Assembly (NCBI GenBank): GCA_003427395.1
Contig: BFEA01000270.1
Span: forward strand, 105,834 to 128,008
Length of the DNA stretch: 22,175 nt
Reading direction: 5' to 3'
Source: Chara braunii
Lineage: Eukaryota > Streptophyta > Charophyceae > Charales > Characeae
Part shown: piece after piece, positions 1 to 8,984 of the stretch
How the letters are laid out: every line of letters starts with the position of its first letter
Position numbering within the stretch: position 1 is the first letter of the stretch
The notes under the pieces: model-generated
Database searches by the model: none
What the model was told of the DNA's origin: nothing
The model's input: the letters and a program-made list of their open reading frames with translations, nothing else
Program-made: the position numbers and the translations under genes

Positions 1-128
1 CACACACACATACACACAAACGCGCAGGGCCTTTTTTTTTTTTTTTCTTTTTTTTTTTTGATTGATTGATTGATATGAAGTTGGGGGGTTCGCCTCCCCC
101 CTGCAAACACACACACACACACACACAC
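1..128. repeat. Simple-repeat block: CA, poly-T, GATT and AC tracts
   Basis: The window opens inside a broken CA tract (1-18). Fifteen T (32-46), one C and twelve T (48-59) follow, then GATT units (60-74) and an AC tract (107-128). Read on the minus strand, the poly-T could be the A-rich tail of a retroposon lying outside the window, but no body or target duplication is visible. The short frames crossing the block are low-complexity artefacts. Confidence 0.9.
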
Positions 129-245
129 GCATGTGGGGCAACTGCCCGATTTTGTTTTGCTACCAAACTCTTTTTTTTATTATTATTTGTTTGTTTGTTT
201 GTTTTTATTTTTTTGATTTTTTTAAAAATCCTCTTTAAGGCCAAA

Positions 246-306
246 AAATAAAAAAAAATGGGGTTGTAGGTCTCAAAAAAATCTACAACCCCATATTTTT
301 ATTTTA
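246..306. repeat. Short foldback/hairpin with A/T-rich shoulders
   Basis: ATGGGGTTGTAG at 258-269 is the exact reverse complement of 283-294, with a 13-base loop between. The arms continue outward as an A-rich stretch on the left and a T-rich stretch on the right, so the foldback extends past the 12-bp core. It could be a tiny MITE remnant. No target-site duplication was identified. Confidence 0.7.
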
Positions 307-339
307 TTTTTTTGATTTTGTTTTGCCCCTAAAACACCT

Positions 340-430
340 TCGGACGGCCGTCGTCCATACGCCCGTACGACCGTTTGTCCGTCCGTACGCACGGCCGTAC
401 GGAGACCCCCCGTACGATGTACGGGCGACG
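340..430. repeat. GC-rich patch with four CCGTACG motifs
   Basis: CCGTACG occurs at about 363, 383, 395 and 410, each containing the palindrome CGTACG. Related CGTAC words lie between and just after them. The patch is much richer in G+C and CpG than the T/A-rich DNA just upstream. Long frames are open on both strands here, which is what stop-poor GC-rich DNA gives by chance, so I call no gene. Confidence 0.5.
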
Positions 431-1340
431 ACACAGACCCGCGCTACTTTCTGCGCGACGTTGCTTTGGGGAAATGGGACGGGTCGGAGTGGGAGCAGTG
501 GAACGACGAGTCGGTCGGACAAGTTGCATGGATACCCTCGCTTCTTTTGTTTATGTGAGAGTCGGTCGGGTCGGTATCGGGAAAGTCCCGCGCCGACGAT
601 TGGGTAACCACGCCTTAGCGAGCGCGATGGACAACGGTTGTCATGGCTTCTTTCTTGTTCTGCTATGAGCACTAGGAATTTTTGGCGTGATCATCGCGCG
701 GGAATATCGTTTTTGAATATTTAAATGATGTCAAGCCCCCACGGGCTCGCGGAATTGTTTTTGGGCTCTTCGGAATTTCCTTTTTGCAATTAGGACCTAG
801 GCTAGGAATTTAGGTACTCTGAATTTTGTTGCGCCGCGTTTCTCACTCGCGCACACTTTGTTGCGCTAGGAACTGGGCTTTGACTGGATCACGCCCTTAA
901 TCTTGTGTAACTGTCGCTTTTGGCGGGCGCGATTGTAACTGTATCTTTCTTCTTTCTTGATTTCCTCATGTTCGCCCGCCTTCTTCTTCTTTGTCTTGCA
1001 TGCTTAATACTCTGTTCTAATTGGCCTGAACGCCTGCACGACCGGATCGATGCGTTGAGAGTGGCTACGTCCCCCACGCCGCGGTCTGGCCATGCAGACG
1101 TAGGCACTTTATCTCTTCTCCTCCTGACCACTTCGGCTTAATCCCGTATCTTTTGCGCAAGCGTGCATGATATAAATTTCGCAAGCGTGATTAGTTTACT
1201 CTCTATGAACTTTGGAGTTAGCGCGATCAGTGAGGGTCGGCTAACGAGTCAGCTTGAAGAGGTGAGTCGACAAGAGAGTTGGGCGATCCGACGAGCTGGT
1301 GTCGGGTATGAGGGGTTGACGTGTGGGCTGCGACGGACTG
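431..1340. other. Gene-free stretch, no recognisable feature
   Basis: Unique-looking, moderately GC-rich DNA. The open frames at 889-1141 are short, overlap on opposite strands and have no family resemblance. I see no RNA gene, transposon end or tandem repeat. Confidence 0.6.
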
Positions 1341-1342
1341 TG

Positions 1343-1462
1343 TGGGAACCAAGCGGGGTGACAACTCTGTGTTGATGCGAGGCGACGAACCTGGATTGCA
1401 TGCTCGAACCAAGCAGGGTGACAACTCTGTGTTGATGTGCGGCGACGGACTGGCCGCATCGG
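1343..1462. repeat. 60-bp imperfect tandem doublet
   Basis: A segment containing AACCAAGC, GGGTGACAACTCTGTG and GGCGACG appears at 1347-1387 and again at 1407-1447. The offset is exactly 60 bases and there are few mismatches. The second copy runs into the (GA)n tract. Confidence 0.85.
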
Positions 1463-1470
1463 GGAATGTG

Positions 1471-1472
<2 letters not shown>

Positions 1473-1533
<61 letters not shown>
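1473..1533. repeat. (GA)n microsatellite, about 30 units
   Basis: Uninterrupted GA alternation. It produces artefactual poly(Arg-Glu) frames on the plus strand and poly(Ser-Leu) frames on the minus strand. Confidence 0.97.
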
Positions 1534-1534
<1 letters not shown>

Positions 1535-1994
1535 AGCTATGTGTGGGATGAGGTCTCTTCTGCCAATCATCTGTATAATTTTGATCTCTGTTTTGGTTGA
1601 TCTTGTTGCGGCACTCTTAGGCTTTTTCTTGTAAATCGTTTCGAGTTTTCTCTGTATGCATGGAATGGATGCGAACCCTCTTCGAGTGATCTTTTCGGAT
1701 TTTTAATCTTGTTCTGCAATGCCTGTTTAGTTCAAATTTTGTCGCTTTCTAGTATCCATCTGCGTCGTGCAATAATCCCGAGTCTGATTGGAAGCACTCA
1801 CTATGGATGTTTGGGTTTAATCGTTAGCTTTGATCGTTAATTCTGTGAGGTGTTGGCCCTTGATGCCAGGGCAATTGCCCTTCTCCCTTCTCTTCGTCGC
1901 ATGAATAACATGGATGTGAATGCAAATGATTCGATCCCACCTGAAATAGTATGGGTAGGATAGTTGCATGTAGGTAGGACACAACCAATACACC
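1534..1994. other. Gene-free stretch, no recognisable feature
   Basis: Moderately AT-rich DNA with short unremarkable frames only. No hairpin, tandem repeat or RNA-gene box was found. Confidence 0.6.
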
Positions 1995-2124
1995 AGCGCG
2001 AGGAACCCACGCATGATCAACTTCCGCTCATGTGCACGCTCGCGTAAGACCGTGATCTCAGCGCGAGGAACCCACGCATGATCAACTTCCGCTCATGTGC
2101 ACGCTCGCGTAAGACCGTGATCTC
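1995..2124. repeat. Perfect 65-bp tandem doublet
   Basis: Bases 1995-2059 are repeated without a visible mismatch at 2060-2124. The unit carries CGCGAGGAACCC, CATGATCAAC and CGTGATCTC. Complete identity suggests a recent event or an assembly duplication. Confidence 0.93.
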
Positions 2125-3240
2125 GAGGAAACTGAGTCGCAGCGTACGCGCGCGTCTGCATGAGTCGATCTCGATCTTGACTCATTATGAGGATGTGGGA
2201 GACTGAGTTCACTAACCGGATATGGTTGTAAAACCCCCCTCTTGGATCACCGATCGTAAGAGTCTGAGGGACCCGGACTATTGCGAATACTGGGAGGGTG
2301 AACAACTAAGACGGCGGGGAAACTTGAGAAACCCGGAATTCCCCTGTCTAACGAAGAACGACCGACTGTGCGAGGGGGACTTTCACTGGGCCATAACCAA
2401 CGATCCCCGGGGCCCGGACTACCCGAATACTAACAACATTCAGTATTACATATCTCTGGGCTTCGTCGTTATTAATACCAGCTTTCCTCCCTTCCATTTC
2501 CTCCTCCCCTACCATCAGCTCACAGTGGTACCGTGGAATTCCATAGCTCGCTATTGGCCCCGCACATCGTGCGAAGAGTGCCGGCAGCCGTTTGAACAGC
2601 GCGACAGCCATAGCGACCCACCGGTCCACCAGAGTCGGGACCGACCGCGACGACGACGCTCATACTGGAGGTAGCCCGGTCTCCCGAAGTCCAATATAAC
2701 TCGGGAGCACCATCTTGCTCAACTACCCCTAAGCTTGCCACCGGAGATCTCAGTTCTGACCTGGGACTCCACCCGCACTTTCCTAAAATCCTTGGCACAC
2801 CCCTCTTCGCACTTCCGGGCCCCCTAACACTCTGAAACAGGAAGTCGCGCTGGGCGTGAGGTTGGGCGTCACAGCATAATGAGAAACGTGGATCCCACCA
2901 CTTTCCAAAATCACAGGGCGCTGCGCTTTGTTAGGGGTACATTTTAATGTTATGTGTACGTGGCACGTAGGCCGTGATGAACGGCCCAAAGACGCTACAC
3001 AAAATGGAAAGGTCGAGGACCCCTACCCCTACCAAGAAAAATGAGCCGCCCTTTTCAATGTCTGCCCTTGGTTGGCCGGTATGTCCATGAAGCAGACTGT
3101 GTGACACTGGGGACCAGGCCATATGGCGGACCACAGGAACGTCCGTCTCCGTGGAAGCCCAAAAAAATCCGCCGCAGAAAGACCCGCAGAACCCGCCTGT
3201 GTGGGATCCCGATTTGCTTTTCCGCCCCACACGACCCGTG
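2125..3240. other. No assignable gene; one unrecognised plus-strand frame
   Basis: The longest frame is 2222-2674 (+), 150 codons. It is Arg/Pro-rich, with two loosely similar segments (DPDYCEYW and GPDYPNTNN), and matches no family I know. A frame overlapping it on the minus strand is equally long, so neither is convincing as coding. The DNA is otherwise complex and without microsatellites. Confidence 0.4.
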
Positions 3241-3590
3241 TCCATCTTTTAAGGGACTTTCTTGGTTTTTCTCTTTTTACGTACTGTCGGATCAGCGCCT
3301 TGGTCACATCTGTGAGGACATCGCCAATAAGGGTCTCGTTCCACAAATCTTGACACATGAACACGCAAATTGCTTGCCATTCCATTATGTCCAAATCATG
3401 AACTCTTGAAAATTAAGGATGGCAGATGTGAAATGTTCCAGGGATTCCCCAGCTAAGTCTTTGAAACTCTCTCGTCTCCTCATGACTCACGAGGGTATTT
3501 GAAACTCAACTTCTTTTTTTTTTCGTCAGTGCAAACAACTTGCTCAAGCATTCATCCTTAAAAACAATTTTCAAAGGAACTGTGAAACAA
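3241..3590 (-). pseudogene. Possible decayed protein-coding stretch, unknown family
   Basis: Read on the minus strand from 3590 down to 3241, three consecutive pieces look like ordinary soluble helical protein but lie in different frames. The first includes KDECLSKLFALTKKK and ends at an A-run. The second includes RRRESFKDLAGESLEHFTSA and ends at a stop near 3389. The third begins DIMEWQAICVF and includes DVLTDVTKALIRQYVKREK. Frame changes occur at the A-run (about 3511-3520) and near 3390, and a TGA interrupts the second piece. This fits a frameshifted relic of a gene or transposon protein. Alternatives are exons with undetected introns, or chance. I do not recognise the family. Confidence 0.3.
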
Positions 3591-3597
3591 GAAACCG

Positions 3598-3632
3598 GGA
3601 GGGAGATCCCACTAAGGATGTATGTGGAGTAG
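3598..3632 (-). repeat. Dispersed repeat arm A (inverted copy of 4212-4246)
   Basis: These 35 bases match the reverse complement of 4212-4246 at 33 positions, including GGAGGGAGATCCCACTA and ATGTATGTGGAGTAG. The match stops just outside, so this is not an obvious long terminal inverted repeat. It is more likely two fragments of one dispersed family in opposite orientation. Confidence 0.7.
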
Positions 3633-4005
3633 TGTGACGGTTGCGGGACCTGCGGGCGACATCCGTGTGGCATCCTTTGCTCCGCTATAAATGTTGAAAA
3701 AAACAAAATGTTGCAATTCTGACAACCCAATGTTGTCCACCCGCCGCGAACTGTGGTCCGCTCTCAGGTTGTGGATCTTCTGATGATTCCGCTGGTATGT
3801 TGTGCATGTGGACGGTTCATGGACCATGTACATGAGGCCAACACACATTTGTTAACGTTCCCCAACGAGAGGCTTGGAATGACAGACAAGTTGTGGAAGA
3901 CTCTGACATCAACTCACATCCCTTCATGATGAGAAAAGGGGAACATTTTCATTTTCGGCCTCTTTTGAACGCATGGGCAACGACGCAGACATAAGTGGAA
4001 GGTGT

Positions 4006-4043
4006 GTGAAAATCCAACCAAAAAAAGTTGGTATGATTTTCAC
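4006..4043. repeat. Small hairpin
   Basis: GTGAAAATC (4006-4014) pairs with GATTTTCAC (4035-4043), and CCAAC pairs with GTTGG inside, around an A-run loop. It lies between the two dispersed repeat arms and may be part of the same decayed element. Confidence 0.5.
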
Positions 4044-4211
4044 GCACGTTCATGACCCCCAGAGGGGCACCACAACAAAAGCAAAAGAAATGCCACCCAA
4101 TGGGACCCCCCCAAAAGTCATATGTTTCCCTACGCCGAAAACCAAGAAAAACAACACCATTGATCACCGTTCTCATCAACGGCGCCGAAGGGTCACACGC
4201 CCTATCCGCTG

Positions 4212-4284
4212 CTACTCCACATACATCGGTAGTGGGATCTCCCTCCGGGGGCCATGTCCCACTACCGTGGGTTTTGTTTTGGTT
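4212..4284 (+). repeat. Dispersed repeat arm B with internal 11-bp palindrome
   Basis: Bases 4212-4246 are the inverted partner of 3598-3632. CGGTAGTGGGA (4227-4237) also pairs perfectly with TCCCACTACCG (4257-4267) around a 19-base loop. The part 4256-4284, GTCCCACTACCG followed by GTTTTGTTTTGGTT, recurs inverted at about 5651-5680. The TAGTGGGA core could be a terminal-repeat motif of a DNA transposon family. No transposase frame is visible. Confidence 0.6.
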
Positions 4285-4904
4285 CCGAGCACTGTGTGGC
4301 GCCGTGGGACATTGTGCGGAGGTGTGTGACTCTACACTTGTGGTGGGAAAAAAAAGGTAATTCAAGGATGTCATCATGAGGCCTTTGCAGGTCTGTTGCC
4401 TCTGCCTACGAATTCAGTTTTGTTGTCCCAAACGTATCCTCACCTTTCATGGACATAGGGCCTGGCTCCACTACTCACCACACTGGTAAATGAGAATGAA
4501 TGTTCTCCGTAATCATGGAAAGATACACCACGAGGAGTGCTGTCTTTTATCCATGTGGAGTGAAGCCCATAGTGTGTGACCATAGAGCCTACCCAGCCTT
4601 GCCCAAGGGGCCAAGGCGGACCGTAGTTTAGTCATTGATGGCCGAACTCGTTTTCCACACACTTTGGTCGCTTGCATAGCTCTGTTTGTCGTCTGGTTCC
4701 ATCCCGTCTTCCTGATACCGGCCATAGCTCTGGTGGTCCCTTGCATACCTGCCGTGGATGGGTCCATGGATGGGGAGAATTGTGTGGATAGAGCAGCAGA
4801 AAGCGTTGGGGTGGGCAGCATTGTGGTCCGTGCATTGTCACTGCGATGCGCATTCGTTGTAATTTCTTTTGGCAGATATTTTACGTGCATACTCAGAGGT
4901 TACT

Positions 4905-4908
<4 letters not shown>
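4285..4908. other. Gene-free stretch
   Basis: Overlapping short frames occur in all three minus-strand frames (4513-4890), none with a recognisable domain. A third minus-strand frame includes GRYARDHQSYGRYQEDG and is mildly protein-like, which is too little for a call. No repeats are evident. Confidence 0.45.

Positions 4909-4963
<55 letters not shown>
4909..4963. repeat. (TG)n microsatellite, about 27 units
   Basis: Uninterrupted TG alternation. Frames across it encode only Cys-Val runs. Confidence 0.97.
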
Positions 4964-4965
<2 letters not shown>

Positions 4966-5650
4966 TCTTTTCGTTTTAGTCAGAAGGAATCCTCCGATGT
5001 ACAGAGACGGGGCTCTCGTTTCTTGCATACTCCATGGGCCTTGCTGTGCTACTCTTGAATCGTGAAAAATGAGTTCATCACCGCTGCACTAACTCTTGAT
5101 GCTGCGTCCTGGATTTCTATTCAAGAGCTGTCAGATTCACTCTTGAAAACGTCGAGAGTGAGTCATCGCTGCACTAACTGTGGAAAACTGCTCTTTCCAG
5201 AGTCCCCGCCTGCAGGAGCTGTTTTTTAAAACGAGGCCGACAGGTCCCTTCATGTGGTTTGCAAATTCGAGAGTTGGCCTCCGGTCTCGGTGGAGAAATC
5301 GTCGCTGCCCTGTCGTGTAGTGTCTGTCCGACAGTCGAGAATGCTCACGAGAGTCAGAGTCCGGAGTAAGTGCAGCGACGACAGGACTTGATGCCAATCC
5401 AGGAGTCTGACAGCGCTAGACGAACTCTTGAAAATTTTCATGTGTCTAGCGTACTGCAGTGAGGCCCCATAGCATGCAAGAAACCAGAACCCTGCTCCCC
5501 GCCCTGCCGCTTCATAAAACAAAAAGCCTGCCAATGACAGACCGCCTCTAGGCCGTCCATGCGATTAAAAAAATGCCCCAACTACTTTCACAATTCCTGA
5601 CCGAGCTATGAAATTACGATCTGCGGTTGGCACAGATGTCACACACTGAC
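4964..5650. other. Gene-free stretch with a short repeated phrase
   Basis: CGCTGCACTAACT occurs at about 5083 and again near 5169. ACTCTTGA occurs four times between 5050 and 5435. These may be eroded copies of a short unit. No gene is visible. Confidence 0.45.
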
Positions 5651-5680
5651 AAGCAAAACAAAACCGAACGGTAGTGGGAC
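5651..5680 (-). repeat. Third fragment of the TAGTGGGA dispersed repeat
   Basis: The reverse complement of this segment reads GTCCCACTACCG, two or three divergent bases, then GGTTTTGTTTTG. It aligns with 4256-4284 with one gap. Confidence 0.55.
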
Positions 5681-5854
5681 AAGGGCCCGAATTAGGAAAA
5701 GCTAATGGCAAACGTTTACAAGGACTCGTCCTTGGGTTTCAAATATTTCCATGATGTGTTGAACAGGACCCTAAGTGAGAGGTGTAGTTAGTGTGCAGTA
5801 ATGATTGCCAATCATGCCTTGCTATTTTGTTTGACCAGTCCCAATGATGACTTA

Positions 5855-6800
5855 GGGCCTCGCCATACGGCAGCCAAAACGAAAAACAAGTTCCCTTTGT
5901 TGCGAGGGTTTGTGAGTTCGTGTTTTCTTTGTTTTGTGTTGCATAGCCATACGGAGAACGTGAAACGAAAACCAATGATCCCAACCAAAAAATAAAAATA
6001 AAAATAAAATGATGAGTACGAAAACTGAAAAAAACAAAAGAAAACGACTCTTGGAGCTCTCGGCCGCCTTGGATGCACTTGGCACACTCGCAAGATTTGG
6101 CAGGGCTTTGTGGGTCCTTGCGAGGACCAACGAAAATCGAGGTGCTGCAGGCGGGCGACAGCGACCTCCTCGCAAACTTCCATCTCCTCTTCTCTCTGAC
6201 AACCACCCACGAAAATCGAGGTGCTGCAGGCGGGCGACAGCGACCTCCTCGCAAACTTCCATCTCCTCTTCTCTCTGACAACCACCCAACACCTCGCAGA
6301 TTTTTTTTCATGGTGTGGCCGTGCGGCAGTGTGAAAACGAAACGACCTCGTGAAAGGGCCTCGCCGGACGGCACGCTACACGGAAAAAAAAATGACTTCG
6401 TTTCGCGTACTTTTCGCCGCACAGCACCTTCGCGGATCCTGTCAGTGTTTCCTCGCGAAAGATGTCGGACTCCAAGTTCGCGAGCGTGAGCACGTGCAGT
6501 GGCCATCCCTGCCTGCAACTCGCGCGAACTCGCAGGTCCTCCGCTTCACTGCTGGTGGAGCTGCAAATCCCACGAGTGCAACACTTCGCTCCAAAGAAAG
6601 CACATCCAAAATTTTGTACTTTTGCATGTGTCAGGCCTCGCGAACGACATTGGAAGAGAGCGAAGCCCTTTCCGTGAGGGAATTCGCGTGTGCTGTGCGG
6701 CGGTGGTGCAAAAAACGAGTCAAAACGGTGATTATTGGCCTCAGGCCTCGCGAGGTTTGAGGTCGTTTCATTTCGTTTATTGCACCGTCCGGCGAGGCCC
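5855..6800. mobile_element. Inverted-repeat cluster around GGGCCTCGCC, possible nested DNA elements
   Basis: GGGCCTCGCC followed by ACGG two bases later occurs on the plus strand at 5855 and 6356, and inverted at 6785-6800. The 6356 and 6800 copies share the 16-mer GGGCCTCGCCGGACGG. A second inverted pair, CGCCGCACAGCAC, lies inside (about 6415-6427, and inverted near 6690-6705). GAAACGACCTC also appears in both orientations. A GGGCC terminus resembles PIF/Harbinger-type ends, but TTA flanks only the 5855 copy, so no target duplication supports a boundary. No transposase frame is seen. The longest frame here (5739-6518, minus) is made of these repeats. Confidence 0.4.
6131..6288. repeat. Perfect 79-bp tandem doublet
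   Basis: Bases 6131-6209 recur at 6210-6288 with no visible mismatch. The unit starts CGAAAATCGAGGTGCTGCAG and ends in CAACCACCCA. It is internal to the GGGCCTCGCC cluster. The period is not a multiple of three, so it shifts frame in any protein reading. Confidence 0.93.
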
Positions 6801-6877
6801 AAAAACTGTTCTTGCCATGTGGCAAGGCTCTTATAGATAGATACTCATGTGTTCCCAAATCCTTGCTCATCCTCTGC

Positions 6878-7306
6878 TTTTTTTTTTTTTTTTTTTTTTT
6901 TTTTGAAGGCTTATTCTTTTACGCCCAACCAATTCAATTACCTGTCTAATCTGGACAGGACAGCCTTTCGGGCCTCATTACACTATTACGGGGAGCCCCT
7001 AGCAGCCACATCTGTGTTCAAGCCTCCAACAAGGGAACATGTGGGAGCTGCACCCACCTGCAGTGGGTGCGATACCTGCTACAGCAGGTGGGCGATACCG
7101 GCCAGGGGTCTACCTGCTGAATGCCCGGGCGATACCGGCCAGGAGTCTACCTGCTCAATGCCGTTCAATGCCTCTCGGGGGTACCAATGGTGTATCTCTA
7201 GGTGGCCGGCACCAAGCTTGGCCAAGAAGGTACATGAGGCCAATGGGGATTGAATCCAGACCTCCTAAATGCCACTTGTGTGCCTTACCAACTGAGCTAG
7301 GCCGCT
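6878..7306 (-). mobile_element. tRNA-derived SINE with poly(A) tail
   Basis: On the minus strand the 5' end has a Pol III A box, TAGCTCAGTTGG (7299-7288). About 31 bases later there is a B-box-like GGATTCAATCC (7257-7247), the spacing expected of a tRNA head. A body of roughly 340 bases follows, containing a GCGATACC-centred tandem unit of about 37 bases (7093-7160). It ends in 27 A, seen as T at 6878-6904. The head does not fold as a standard tRNA, so this is a retroposon rather than a functional tRNA gene. A target duplication is uncertain: CTCATCCTC occurs at 6866-6874 and 7368-7376, but the second copy lies 60 bases beyond the head. Confidence 0.72.
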
Positions 7307-7309
7307 GGA

Positions 7310-8401
7310 TAATCCTCGTCTTCCTGGCTTGGCCTTTTTCTTTATCTGTCTTTCGGCTTTTCTACCTCTCATCCTCCCGGCAATTGGCATCATCTTCTTT
7401 TCTAATGAGAAGTGTTGCCGCCCTCTTATTGGTGAGGAGCTTTCTCAACAAATCTGGGCTGATTAAGTTTCCATTGAGGTTCTCAATTTCTTTAGTATTG
7501 TTTTCTAAGCAATCTGGGAATAATCCGATTCCACAAAGGTGAAACTGTTTCATATTTTGGCCTAGTACTCTCGTGGAGGGTGGCAAGAGATGATCTGATT
7601 GTATACGCTTTTCTTTTTCTTGTCTTTTGATTGTATAAGCTTATCCCTCCTGAGATCGCTTGCTTGATGATGGTTTCACATTCTGTCTAATGCCCAACCT
7701 TTGCTCACTCCTATGCCATACATGATTCTCTTTTTGACCAGTCCACCAATGCATGTTCCATCGTTGCATAGAGATGGGCTGTGTCCCTAATATTGTGGTT
7801 TATGCATGCATGCATGCATGCGGGAAGAACCACCCAACCCCTTGTCTGTTCTCAAACCTCCTCCTCCCCATTCTATTTTCCCCCCAATCATATACATATT
7901 CCCCTTCATCGATGAGCTCACTACTCCTGCCCTGATCTATAACTATATCTTGACCAGGATCCCTTTGCTCTCTTATTTTTCGGTTGTATATCCACAAATT
8001 GTTGGTGGGTTTTGTGGTAATCGAATTCAAAACACGCATAATGTGCTCAACTCATCAACTAGGGTGATAATGAAGTTGTCCATATAAATGGCAGACCTTG
8101 AGCATGCCTCCTAAGATGGTGCTCAATGGCATATTGAATCGCCAATGTCTAATTTAAGATTTTTTCTTATTTCTTTTTCCGGATAAAACAGGGCCTTGTG
8201 GTCCTCACTCCATGTCCATGTCCATTCTGGGGAGGATCAGTCCGGTTCCTTTTCCACTGGCAAGTCATCAGAGCACATCAAGTAACACTCACACCTTCCT
8301 TCGCTTCGTCTGGCCGAAAGACCCCTGGGAAGCATTGATTTGCTCCATTTTCATGGAGGATTGTCTGTCAGCTTGCCACTACTCTCTAGGTCCTCTCAGC
8401 T
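7310..8401. other. Gene-free stretch with a (TGCA)n palindromic run
   Basis: The only structure is a run of about five GCAT units at 7802-7821, which is self-complementary. The frames at 7362-7586 and 7753-8087 have no family features. The remainder is AT-rich unique DNA. Confidence 0.55.
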
Positions 8402-8411
8402 AGGATGTACC

Positions 8412-8744
8412 AGTACTTGTTGAAAAAAGGGGGAGGGACTAGAATGTAGATGTGTATCTGGCGCCGGATTCAAGGTGAAGAGGTTCCCTCCCCCCCTCCA
8501 ATATCCTGCTCAGTCAATCCCCTGGCAATCCCCTGGATCTAAAGGTAATCAATGCTGGCAGGAATCCCACAATTGTGTGTCAGATGTACTCCAATCTCAG
8601 TCGGTATAAGGGACGCTGGACCCGTTTTCCAGCAGGTGATGCTCCCCACCAATAGATGGAGCCTCTCCCCAAGTGCTAGTGGTGCCTGCTCTTATCAGCA
8701 CCACTAACACTGGTGGGAGTTCTTGTACAAAAAAAAAAAAAAAA
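8412..8744 (+). mobile_element. Poly(A)-tailed retroposon (SINE-like) with target-site duplication
   Basis: The element ends in 16 A (8729-8744). AGGATGTACC occurs just before it (8402-8411) and again at the end of the tail (8744-8753), a 10-bp target-site duplication typical of LINE-mediated insertion. The body, about 330 bp, holds an 11-bp doublet (CAATCCCCTGG, 8515-8536). Just before the tail is a hairpin in which TAGTGGTGC (8677-8685) pairs with GCACCACTA (8698-8706). A weak B-box-like GGATTCAAGG lies about 60 bases from the start, but no clear A box is seen. The tRNA origin is therefore open. Confidence 0.68.
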
Positions 8745-8891
8745 GGATGTACCCGAGCTACCAGTTCTACTGCAAGCTCTAGACTTCTGAGAGAAAAATT
8801 AAGATTTGTCTTTATCGCCGAAATTTGAAAATTTCGTTTCAAGCTATTTGTAAGGACAGGTCACACCTGCTGCAAAATATTCTCTGAGTTT

Positions 8892-8892
<1 letters not shown>

Positions 8893-8932
<40 letters not shown>
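8893..8932. repeat. (CA)n microsatellite, about 20 units
   Basis: CA alternation followed by a G/A-rich run (8932-8965). It lies just downstream, on the minus strand, of the candidate exon that ends near 8985. Confidence 0.97.
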
Positions 8933-8935
<3 letters not shown>

Positions 8936-8984
8936 GGGGGAGGGAGGGGGGGAAGAGAGAGAGAGTCTCATCGAGTTCACGAAC

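Noticed and set aside
2222-2674. 150-codon plus-strand frame
   Set aside because: An overlapping minus-strand frame is similarly long, the translation is Arg/Pro-rich without family features, and no splice or promoter context supports it.
3949-4377. 142-codon minus-strand frame overlapped by two plus-strand frames
   Set aside because: All frames cross dispersed-repeat arms and a hairpin. Openness on both strands points to composition, not coding.
5739-6518. 259-codon minus-strand open frame, the longest in the window
   Set aside because: It runs through the perfect 79-bp doublet and the GGGCCTCGCC inverted repeats. The translation repeats PYGEALS-like and arginine-rich pieces dictated by those repeats and shows no domain.
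7247-7299. Functional tRNA gene
   Set aside because: A and B boxes are present, but the acceptor, anticodon and T stems do not pair properly, and a long body with poly(A) follows. It is better explained as a SINE head.
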